Both the position numbers and the translations under genes were made by a program. From Streptomyces monashensis (lineage in GTDB: Bacteria > Actinomycetota > Actinomycetes > Streptomycetales > Streptomycetaceae), in the NCBI RefSeq assembly GCF_001866665.1, contig NZ_MLYO01000072.1, forward strand, positions 124,001 to 188,000: DNA of 64,000 nucleotides, given 5' to 3'. Of this stretch, positions 16,516 through 23,955 are shown piece by piece. The notes beneath the pieces are model-generated. The model was not told the DNA's origin. It did no database searches and saw only the letters and a program-made list of their open reading frames with translations. How positions within the stretch are numbered: position 1 is the first letter of the stretch; every line of letters starts with the position of its first letter.

Positions 16516-18090
16516 TCACACCGGGCGGGTACGGCCCTCCCAGTACGGGTCCCGCAGCCGCCTCTTGTAGAGCTTGCCGTTGGGGTCGCGGGGCATCTCG
16601 GCGATGAAGTCGACGCTCTTGGGCCGCTTGTAGCCGGCGAGCCGCTCGGCGCAGTGGTCGAGAAGGGCGGCGGCGAGCGCCGGGCCGGGCTCGTGGCCCG
16701 GGGCCGGTTCGACCACGGCCTTGACCTCCTCGCCCCAGTCGTCGTGCGGGATGCCGAAGGCGGCGGCGTCGGCGACGGCCGGGTGCGCGAGGAGCGCGGA
16801 CTCGATCTCGGCCGGGTAGATGTTGACCCCGCCGGAGATGATCATGTCGATCTTGCGGTCGCGGAGGAAGAGGTAGCCGTCCTCGTCGAGGACGCCCAGG
16901 TCGCCCACCGTGAAGAAGTCACCGATGCGGTTCTTGCGGGTCTTGGCCTCGTCCTTGTGGTACGCGAAGCCGCCGGTGCTCATCTTCATGTAGACGGTGC
17001 CGAGTCGGCCGGGCGGCAGCCGCTCGCCGTCGTCGTCGAAGACCGCGAGTTCGCTGATCGGCCAGGCCTTGCCGACCGTGCCGGGCTTCTTCAGCCAGTC
17101 CTCGGCGGTGGCGAAGGCACCCCCGCCCTCGCTGGCGGCGTAGTACTCCTCCACGCAGTGCCCCCACCAGTCGATCATGGCCCGCTTGACGTGGTCGGGG
17201 CAGGGGGCGGCGCCGTGGATGGCGTGCCGCATGGACGAGACGTCGTAGCGGGCCCGCACCGCGTCGGGGAGGGCCAGCAGCCGGTGGAACTGGGTCGGGA
17301 CCATGTGGGTGTGCGTGCACCGGTGGGCGTCGATGACGCGGAGCATCTCCTGCGGGGTCCACTTGTCCATCAGGACCAGCCGGTGCCCGATGTGCAGCGA
17401 CGCGCCCGCGAACTGGAGGACGGCCGTGTGGTACAGCGGCGAGCAGACCAGATGGACGTTGTCGTCGAACGGCCGGATGCCGAAGATGCCGAGGAATCCG
17501 CCCAGGTAGGCCTCCTCGGGCGCCTTTCCCGACAGCGGGCGGCGGATGCCGCGCGGGCGTCCCGTCGTACCGGAGGTGTAGTTCATGACCCAGCCGAGCT
17601 CACGGTCGGCGGGCGCCGACGTCGGCTGCCCGTCCAGGAGCCCGGCGTACGGCCGGAAGCCCTCGATCGCGCCGACCGCGTACCGGTGGGTCGGCGGCAG
17701 GCCCGCCTCGTCGGCCGCGGCGCGTGCCGCGTCGGCGAACCGCTCGTGGGCGACGAGCACCTTCGCCCCGGAGTCGGCGACGATCCAGGCGATCTCGGGG
17801 CCGACGAGGTGGTGGTTGACCGGGACCAGATAGAGGCCGGCCTGGGTGGCGGCCAGGTGGGCGGTGAAGAACTCGACGCCGTTGGGCAGGACGACGGCGA
17901 AGGCGTCGCCGCGCTCCAGGCCCGCCGCGCGCAGGCCGTGGACCAGCTGGTTGGCCGCGGCGTGCAGGCGTCCGGCGGTCCACTCCTCGCCGTCGGGTGC
18001 GATCAGCGCCGTGCGGTCGGGGTCGTGCGCGACCTGGGCCCAGAATCCGGCGGGGGGTGTGCCGGATCCCGCGGGGGGTGTGCTGGTCAC
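16516..18090 (-). CDS. acyl-CoA synthetase (FadD4-like)
   Basis: A 524-residue adenylate-forming ligase. The GTG start at 18090 overlaps the upstream gene's TGA (GTGA), deciding the start. Motifs: NYTSGTTGRPRGIRRP, 'CSPLYHTAVLQFAG', EYYAASEGGG, 'DFFTVGDLGVLDEDGYLFLRDRKIDMIISGGVNIYPAEIE', and catalytic Lys in RDPNGKLYKRRL. 'RRPLSG' after the P-loop and YAASEGG are typical of the actinobacterial fadD4-like group. It is cotranscribed with the nitronate-monooxygenase-like gene under the TCTGAC operator, so it belongs to the same presumptive regulon as the FadD19-like locus. Confidence 0.88.
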   Translation of the reverse strand: MTSTPPAGSGTPPAGFWAQVAHDPDRTALIAPDGEEWTAGRLHAAANQLVHGLRAAGLERGDAFAVVLPNGVEFFTAHLAATQAGLYLVPVNHHLVGPEIAWIVADSGAKVLVAHERFADAARAAADEAGLPPTHRYAVGAIEGFRPYAGLLDGQPTSAPADRELGWVMNYTSGTTGRPRGIRRPLSGKAPEEAYLGGFLGIFGIRPFDDNVHLVCSPLYHTAVLQFAGASLHIGHRLVLMDKWTPQEMLRVIDAHRCTHTHMVPTQFHRLLALPDAVRARYDVSSMRHAIHGAAPCPDHVKRAMIDWWGHCVEEYYAASEGGGAFATAEDWLKKPGTVGKAWPISELAVFDDDGERLPPGRLGTVYMKMSTGGFAYHKDEAKTRKNRIGDFFTVGDLGVLDEDGYLFLRDRKIDMIISGGVNIYPAEIESALLAHPAVADAAAFGIPHDDWGEEVKAVVEPAPGHEPGPALAAALLDHCAERLAGYKRPKSVDFIAEMPRDPNGKLYKRRLRDPYWEGRTRPV

Positions 18091-19196
18091 CGGGCGCTCC
18101 TTCCGGCGATGCGGTTGATGCGGTCCACGGCCCGCTCGAAGCCGCGGGTGAGGTCGTCGAAGACGGCCTGGACGCTGCGTTCGCTGTTCATCCGGCCGAC
18201 GATCTGGCCGACGGGCGTGCCCAGCAGCGGCTCGACCTCGTACTTCTGGATCCGGGAGACCGCCTCGGCCACCAGCAGCCCCTGGAGTGGCATGGGAAGG
18301 GTGCCGGGACCGGCCGGGTCGTCCCAGGCGTCGGTCCACTCGGTGCGCAGCTGGCGCGCGGGCTTGCCCGTCAGGGCGCGGGAACGGACGGTGTCCCCGG
18401 ACCCGGCGGCGAGCAGTTTGCGGGTCAGCGCGGGGGCGTGCAGATCGGCTTCCGTGGTGGTCAGCCAGACGGAGCCCAGCCACACGCCCTGGGCGCCGAG
18501 CGCGAGGGCGGCCGCCACCTGCTGTCCGCTGCCGATGCCGCCGGCGGCCAGGACGGGCAGCGGGCCGACGGCTTCCACGATCTCGGGGGTGAGCACCATG
18601 GTGGCGATCTCGCCGGTGTGGCCGCCGGCCTCGTATCCCTGGGCGACGACGACGTCGATGCCCGCCTCCCGGTGTTTGCGGGCGTGCCGGGCGCTGCCGG
18701 CGAGTGCGGCGACCAGGACGTCCCGTTCGTGGGCGCGGGCGACGACGTCGGCGGGCGGGGAGCCGAGGGCGTTGGCGAGCAGTCTGATCGGATAGTCGAA
18801 GGCGACGTCGAGCTGAGTGCGGGCGACCTGCTCCATCCAGCCGGTGATGCGCCACCCGGAGGCCTCGCCCTCGGCCAGCTCCGGCACCCCGTGCCCCGCG
18901 AGGGTGTCCCGCACGAACTGCCGGTGCCCCTCGGGGATCATCGCCTCGACGTCCGCCTCGGAGACGCCCTCCACCTTCTTCGCGGGCATCACCACGTCCA
19001 GCCCGTACGGCCGGTCGCCGACGTGTGCCTCGATCCAGTCGAGGTCGCGCTTGAGGTCGTCGGGGGCGGTGTAGCGAACCGCGCCGAGCACGCCGAAGCC
19101 GCCGGCCCGGCTGATGGCCGCGGCGACGGCAGGGAACGGCGTGAAGCCGAAGACGGCGTGCTCGACTCCCAGTCTGTTGCTCAGCTCCGTCTGCAT
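18087..19196 (-). CDS. nitronate monooxygenase-like flavoprotein (IpdC-like)
   Basis: A 369-residue FMN TIM-barrel protein of the 2-nitropropane dioxygenase family. Visible are the N-terminal 'PFPAVAAAISRAGGFGVLGAVRY' and the FMN-phosphate segments AQGYEAGGHTGE and LAAGGIGSGQQVAAALALGAQGVWLGSVW, where the catalytic His region GGHTG is intact. Members of this branch include IpdC (Rv3553), which acts on CoA thioesters in steroid C/D-ring catabolism, so a role in oxidising a CoA-bound intermediate is more likely than nitroalkane detoxification (inference). It leads an operon with the FadD4-like ligase and has a palindromic operator 43 bp upstream of its ATG. Confidence 0.87.
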   Translation of the reverse strand: MQTELSNRLGVEHAVFGFTPFPAVAAAISRAGGFGVLGAVRYTAPDDLKRDLDWIEAHVGDRPYGLDVVMPAKKVEGVSEADVEAMIPEGHRQFVRDTLAGHGVPELAEGEASGWRITGWMEQVARTQLDVAFDYPIRLLANALGSPPADVVARAHERDVLVAALAGSARHARKHREAGIDVVVAQGYEAGGHTGEIATMVLTPEIVEAVGPLPVLAAGGIGSGQQVAAALALGAQGVWLGSVWLTTTEADLHAPALTRKLLAAGSGDTVRSRALTGKPARQLRTEWTDAWDDPAGPGTLPMPLQGLLVAEAVSRIQKYEVEPLLGTPVGQIVGRMNSERSVQAVFDDLTRGFERAVDRINRIAGRSAR

Positions 19197-19238
19197 GGGC
19201 GCAGGATGCCGCAGCCGGCGTGCCGACGGAAGAGCTTT

Positions 19239-19255
19239 TCTGACGTTCCGTCAGA
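19239..19255. promoter_or_regulatory. palindromic operator TCTGAC-N5-GTCAGA (copy 2)
   Basis: Identical arms and spacer length to the site at 4474, with the same flanks (TTTTCTGAC...GTCAGATT). It lies 43 bp upstream of the nitronate-monooxygenase-like start and just beyond the stop of the FAD oxidoreductase gene. The spacer bases differ (GTTCC versus AGACA), as expected for conserved protein contacts in the arms only. Confidence 0.65.
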
Positions 19256-19275
19256 TTCTTTTGACTGCCCGGCGG

Positions 19276-20844
19276 TTACGGGGCGGTGGCCTCCAGCACC
19301 GCCATGGCCGCGTTGTGCCCCGGCACCCCGCTCACGCCTCCCCCGCGCACCGCGCCCGCGCCGCACAGCAGGACGTTCGCGTGTCCCGTCTCCACACCCC
19401 AACGGCCCGTGCCCTCCTGGGCGTAGGGCCAGGACAGGGCGCGGTGGAAGATGTTGCCGCCAGGCAGACCGAGGTCCCGTTCCAGGTCGAGCGGGGTCTT
19501 CGCCTCGATGCAGGGACGGCCGTCGGCGTCGGTGGCCAGACAGTCGGCCAGCGGCTCGGCGAGGTGGGCGTCGAGCTGGGCGAGGGTGGACTTCAGCAGT
19601 TCCTCGCGTACGGCGTCGTTGTCCTGGTCGAAGAGCCGGGCGGGGGTGTGCAGGCCGAACAGGGTGAGCGTCTGGTAGCCGCGCTCGGCGAGTTCGGGGC
19701 CGAGGATCGAGGGGTCGGTCAGCGAGTGGCAGTAGATCTCCGAGGGCGGCGCGGCGGGGAGTTCACCGGCGGCGGCCTGGTCGTGGGCGGCGGCGAGCTG
19801 CCGGTAGCCCTCGGCGACGTGGAAGGTGCCGGCGAAGGCCTCGCGCGGGTCGGTGTCCGGGTCGCGCAGCTTCGGCAGCCGGGTGAGCAGCATGTTGACC
19901 TTGAGCTGGGCGCCCTCGGCGGGTTCGGGCGCCACGTCCCCCGTGAGCGTGGCGAGTTCCCGCGGGGAGGCGTTCACGAGGACGTGGCGGGCGGCGGCCA
20001 CGCCCTCGCCGTCGGCGGTGCGGTAGGTGACCTCGGCGTGCCCGCCGTCGGTGGCGATGCGCACCGCCTCGTGCCCGGTGCGCAGTTCGGCGCCCGCCGA
20101 GCGGGCCGCGGCGGCCAGCGCGTCGGTGAGGGCGCCCATGCCGCCCACCGGCACGTCCCAGGCACCGGTGCCGCCGCCGATGACGTGGTAGAGGAAACAG
20201 CGGTTCTGCACGAGGGACGGGTCGTGGGCGTCGGCGAAGGTGCCGATCAGGGCGTCGGTGAGGACCACGCCTCGCACCAGGTCGTCGGCGAAGTCCTCCT
20301 CGACGGCGACGCCGATCGGCTCCTCGAACAGGGTGCGCCAGGCGGTCTCGTCGTCGACGCGGCGGCGCAGTTCGTCCCGGGTGGGCAGGGGCTCGGTGAG
20401 GGTCGGGAAGACGCGCTCGGCGACGCGGCCGGTCATGCCGTAGAAGCGCTGCCAGGCCGCGTACTCGCGCTCGCCGCCGGTCAGCCGGGCGAAGGCCGCC
20501 CGTGTGCGCTCCTCCCCGCCGCCGACGAGGAGTCCGGTCGGCCGTCCGTCGCGTTCGACGGGAGTGTACGAGGAGATGGTGCGGGAGCGGACGCGGAAGT
20601 CGAGGCCGAGATCGCGCACGATCTTCTGCGGCAGCAGGCTGACCAGGTAGGAGTAGCGCGACAGCCGGGCGTCGACGCCGGTGAAGGCGCGGGTGGACAC
20701 GGCGGCGCCGCCGGTGTGGCCGAGCCGTTCCAGCACCAGGACGGTGCGGCCCGCCCGGGCCAGGTAGGCGGCGGCGACCAGGCCGTTGTGTCCGCCGCCC
20801 ACGATGACGGCGTCGTAGGTGCGGGTTCCCTCGGTGGCAGGCAT
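19276..20844 (-). CDS. phytoene-desaturase-like FAD oxidoreductase
   Basis: A 522-residue NAD(P)/FAD-dependent oxidoreductase. It has a dinucleotide-binding fold at the N-terminus (DAVIVGGGHNGLVAAAYLARAGRTVLVLER), GGAAVSTRAF next to it, and the C-terminal 'LLCGAGAVRGGGVSGVPGHNAAMAVLE' typical of the CrtI-like family that includes pyridine-nucleotide-disulphide-like desaturases of unknown substrate. ATG 20844 follows GAAGGA, which decides it over an upstream in-frame start. There is no carotenoid gene nearby; a desaturase or isomerase step on a lipid is possible (inference). Its downstream operator at 19239 belongs to the next operon. Confidence 0.85.
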   Translation of the reverse strand: MPATEGTRTYDAVIVGGGHNGLVAAAYLARAGRTVLVLERLGHTGGAAVSTRAFTGVDARLSRYSYLVSLLPQKIVRDLGLDFRVRSRTISSYTPVERDGRPTGLLVGGGEERTRAAFARLTGGEREYAAWQRFYGMTGRVAERVFPTLTEPLPTRDELRRRVDDETAWRTLFEEPIGVAVEEDFADDLVRGVVLTDALIGTFADAHDPSLVQNRCFLYHVIGGGTGAWDVPVGGMGALTDALAAAARSAGAELRTGHEAVRIATDGGHAEVTYRTADGEGVAAARHVLVNASPRELATLTGDVAPEPAEGAQLKVNMLLTRLPKLRDPDTDPREAFAGTFHVAEGYRQLAAAHDQAAAGELPAAPPSEIYCHSLTDPSILGPELAERGYQTLTLFGLHTPARLFDQDNDAVREELLKSTLAQLDAHLAEPLADCLATDADGRPCIEAKTPLDLERDLGLPGGNIFHRALSWPYAQEGTGRWGVETGHANVLLCGAGAVRGGGVSGVPGHNAAMAVLEATAP

Positions 20845-21336
20845 GGTCCTTCGTAACACGCACTGATCCACGACGACCAGAGGCACGCTCCGACGAGGCC
20901 CGGCACCGCCGGTGTGGCACGCAGGGGGCGGGCACCGGCGATGCGGCTGTGCCGGGCGGGGACCACGGGGGCCAGGCGCCCCGGTGGCCGAACGTCGCCT
21001 ACGCCCAGGCGCCGTGGGAGGCGGGCAGGGTAGGGAGCTGGGCGCCAGGGGCGGCCGGACGCGGTAGGGCGCCGGGCACCGTGGAAGGCGGACACGGCAG
21101 GAAGAGGTCCGACCGGGTCAGGCACCGCGGGCGACCAGGCACGGTCGGGGGTGCGTACGGCCGGGCCCCGGGCGCCACCGGAGGCCGAGCGCCGTCGAAG
21201 ATCAAACACCACCAGAAGCCACGCACTCCCGGAGAGACAGCCACCGCCGAATGCCAGGAGCCCCGGGGAGCGGGCGCCGCCAGGGCTCGGGCGAGCGCGG
21301 GGAGCCGGCGCGGCCGGAGGCAGCTGGCGGCGAAGG
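20845..21336. other. intergenic region without a recognisable gene
   Basis: About 490 bp of extremely GC-rich sequence between the kinase stop and the FAD oxidoreductase start. Open frames exist on both strands but are Gly/Ala/Pro/Arg-rich, lack family patterns and overlap each other. Two related 22-nt stretches (GAAGATCAAACACCACCAG near 21198 and GAAGGTCAAGCGCCGCCGG near 21333) hint at an old duplication. No clear promoter or hairpin terminator was picked out. Confidence 0.5.
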
Positions 21337-23319
21337 TCAAGCGCCGCCGGGCGCCGGGCGTTGGCGGACCACTGCGACCCGGCGGTACAGCTCGCCGGCC
21401 TCGGTGCCCCGGCCGAGGCGCTCCAGACAGTGGGCCTCGTCGTTGCGGCTGGCGAGGGTGTCGGGGTGGTCGGGGCCGAGGACGCGCTCGCGGGCGGCGG
21501 CGACCCGGTGGTACTCGGCGAGTGCCTCGCCCCACCGGCCCAGCCAGCCCAGGGCGACCGCGACCTCCCGGTGGCTGACGAGCGCGTCCGGGTGGGCGGG
21601 CCCGAGGGCCTGTTCGCGCACCAGGCACACGTCACGGGCCTCGGCCAGTGCCTCCTCCCAGCGGCCCAGCCGGCCGAGGTTGACCCCGAGTCCGTGCCGG
21701 GCCCGCAGGGTGTCGGGGTGGTCCGGCCCCAGGACGCGGGTGCGGTCCTCGATCAGGTCGCGGTACAGCCGCAGGGCATCCGCGCTGCGGCCCAGTCGGC
21801 CGAGGCTGAGAGCGGTCTCGTAGCGGGCGGCGAGGGTGTCGGCGTGGTCCGGACCGAGTACCCGTGCCCGTGCCGCGGCTACCTCTCGGTACAGCCCGAG
21901 AGCCTCGCCCCAGCGCCCCAACTGTCCCTGTGCGTAGGCGACTTCGCAGTGTGAGACGAGGGTGTCCGGATGGTCCGCGCCGAGCACGCGCGCCCGTGCC
22001 GCGGCCACGTCGAGGGCCGTGCGCAGCGCGTCGTCCAGGCGGCCCAGCCGGCCGAGGGTGCACGCGAGATTGTGCCCGCAGCGCAGCGTGTCCGGGTGGT
22101 CGGGGCCCATGCACCGCACCCGGGCGGCCAGCACCGCGGCGTACACCTGATGGGCCTCGAAGTGGCGGCCCAGCCGGCCGAGCACGTAGGCGGTCTCCTG
22201 GCGGGCGGCGAGCGTGTCGGGGTGGCCGGCGCCGAGGACACGCGCTCTCGCCTCGGCGATGTCCGTGTAGGCCGCCAGCGCCTCGGTGAAGCGGCCGCCG
22301 CGGACGAGGCGCTCAGCGGGGAGGGTCGTGAGGGACCGCCGGTCGACCGCGGGACCGTCGAGGGCGTCGGGGCGGCCGGGGCCGGTTGCGCCCACGTGGC
22401 GACCGTCGCCCGCCGGACACGGCCCCGCACTCCTTCGGCCGGCCTCCGGCGCGCCGCCGACCCGGACCGGGGCCCTCCCTTCCCTGATCCGGCGGACCAA
22501 CTCCCCCGCGTCGTACGGCCGTTCCTCCGGCCGTTTGGCGAGCAGGTCGAGGATGATCCCCTCCAGGTGGGCGGGCAGTTCGGGGCGCAGTTCACGCAGT
22601 GGCCGCGGCGGCGTGTCACGGTGGCCGATGAGGACCGCCCAGGCGTCCGCCAGGTCGAACGGCGGCGCCCCGGTGGCGATTTCGTACAGAACGCAGCCCA
22701 GCGAGTACAGGTCGCTGCGCCGGTCCACCTCGCCGCCGCCGATCTGTTCCGGAGACATGTAGTGCGGGGTGCCCAGGGCGACGCCGGTGCCGGTCAGCCG
22801 GGCCGTGACGCCGATGTCCTGGCCGAGGCGGGCGATGCCGAAGTCACAGATCTTCACGGTGCCGTCGGCCAGCCGCACGATGTTCGCGGGCTTCAGGTCC
22901 CGGTGCACGATGCCGCGTTGATGGGTGTAGGCGAGGGCGGCGGCGATCTGGTCGGCGATGTCCGCCACGTCGTCCACGGGCAGCGGATGTCCCTTGTTCT
23001 CCTCCAGCATGCGGCTCAGGTCGCGGCCGTCCAGCAACTCCATCACCAGGTACGGCATGCCGTCGCACTCGCCGAAGTCGTGGACGACGGTCACCCCACG
23101 GTGCGTGAGCGCGGCGGCCACCCGGGCCTCGCGGCGGAACCGCTCCCGCAGCACGCCGGCGAGGGCCGGGTCGTGGTAAGGCCCCAGCGGTTTGAGGCAC
23201 TTCACCGCGACCTGCCGGCCCAGGGACTCGTCCCGGGCCCGCCACACCTCACCCATCCCGCCCCGCCCGAGCAGTTCGAGCAGCCGGTACCGGCCCTGAA
23301 CGAGCCTGTTCTCCCCCAT
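21337..23319 (-). CDS. Ser/Thr protein kinase with C-terminal TPR repeats
   Basis: A 660-residue soluble Hanks-type kinase. The catalytic domain (about residues 8-270) is intact: GRGGMGEVW loop, VAVKCLKP lysine, HRDLKPANI catalytic loop, DFGIAR, activation segment GTPHYMSPEQIGGG. After a Pro/Gly linker come seven 42-residue units (about 325-640) of the kinesin-light-chain TPR type, each containing LGRLGRxxEAL and ARVLGPDHPDTL. There is no transmembrane segment and there are no PASTA domains, so it is probably cytosolic and uses the TPR array to bind partners. The start MGENRLVQGRYRLLE was chosen because the family begins there; no good Shine-Dalgarno is seen. Confidence 0.92.
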   Translation of the reverse strand: MGENRLVQGRYRLLELLGRGGMGEVWRARDESLGRQVAVKCLKPLGPYHDPALAGVLRERFRREARVAAALTHRGVTVVHDFGECDGMPYLVMELLDGRDLSRMLEENKGHPLPVDDVADIADQIAAALAYTHQRGIVHRDLKPANIVRLADGTVKICDFGIARLGQDIGVTARLTGTGVALGTPHYMSPEQIGGGEVDRRSDLYSLGCVLYEIATGAPPFDLADAWAVLIGHRDTPPRPLRELRPELPAHLEGIILDLLAKRPEERPYDAGELVRRIREGRAPVRVGGAPEAGRRSAGPCPAGDGRHVGATGPGRPDALDGPAVDRRSLTTLPAERLVRGGRFTEALAAYTDIAEARARVLGAGHPDTLAARQETAYVLGRLGRHFEAHQVYAAVLAARVRCMGPDHPDTLRCGHNLACTLGRLGRLDDALRTALDVAAARARVLGADHPDTLVSHCEVAYAQGQLGRWGEALGLYREVAAARARVLGPDHADTLAARYETALSLGRLGRSADALRLYRDLIEDRTRVLGPDHPDTLRARHGLGVNLGRLGRWEEALAEARDVCLVREQALGPAHPDALVSHREVAVALGWLGRWGEALAEYHRVAAARERVLGPDHPDTLASRNDEAHCLERLGRGTEAGELYRRVAVVRQRPAPGGA

Positions 23320-23438
23320 AGCGATCCGCCGCCCCGTCGCCGTCCGCCCCCGCCCCCGGAGACCGGCCCGGACCGCATCCGGCCGCACCGCGCCGACCCG
23401 ACCCGTGCCACACCCCCCTGCTCGTCCAGTATGACGGG

Positions 23439-23945
23439 CTATCGTCCACGTTTGTACGGTGCCGGACGCGCGTCCGGGCCGGGCCTCGCCATCGCGCGCA
23501 GGACGTGTTTGGGCGGCAACTGCCGGCGCGGACGTGCGGGAACGCCGCGCAACAGCCCGCCCGTGGCCCGCAGCCGACGGGTCACCACCGCAGGCGCGAG
23601 GGCCGGTCTGCCGTACAGCTCGTGGGCGCACGGAGGCAGAGCGGCGTACGCCAGGTGGGCCACGCGCCGCCACAGCACCTCGCGCGCCGGTATGAGGAGG
23701 GGATGCGTCGTCGGGCGGAGGAGGAACTCGTCCACCACGCGCGCCCCGGGTCCCGCGACCGGTTCCGCGCGGCTCCCCGGCACCGCCTCGAGGCCGAGGC
23801 CCACCAGGCGTGCGCCGAGGCGGTGTTCATCGACGCAGCGGTCGGCGTGGGCGTGGGTGAGGGGGAAGCCGGCGCCCCACATCATGGGGTCGCCGTGCAT
23901 CCGCCAGGTCACGGAGTTCGGCGTGGAGAGCCCGGGATCGCCCAA
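23439..23945 (-). pseudogene. DUF2236 (MpaB-like oxygenase) gene with internal deletion
   Basis: The N-terminus VTWRMHGDPMMW matches the conserved start of DUF2236/latex-clearing-like proteins. The C-terminal 70 residues (YAALPPCAHELYGRP...VVTRRLRATGGLLRGVPARPRRQLPPKHVLRAMARPGPDARP) match that family's end. The 150-odd residues normally between, including the His/Arg-rich haem-binding core, are reduced to about 80 residues of poor similarity. At 168 residues it is about half the family length, so it is most likely an internally deleted, partly out-of-frame remnant. It starts 10 bp downstream of the fadE stop and was probably its operon partner. Confidence 0.5.
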
Positions 23946-23955
23946 GGTCCGCGGG

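Noticed and set aside
20949..21628. Long open frames on both strands in the 20.8-21.3 kb intergenic region
   Set aside because: Both are low-complexity Gly/Pro/Arg/Ala, overlap each other and the kinase 3' end, and show no family pattern.
21337..22350. DNA tandem repeats suggesting a CRISPR-like array
   Set aside because: The 126-bp period is the coding signature of the TPR units, with no identical repeats and no spacers.
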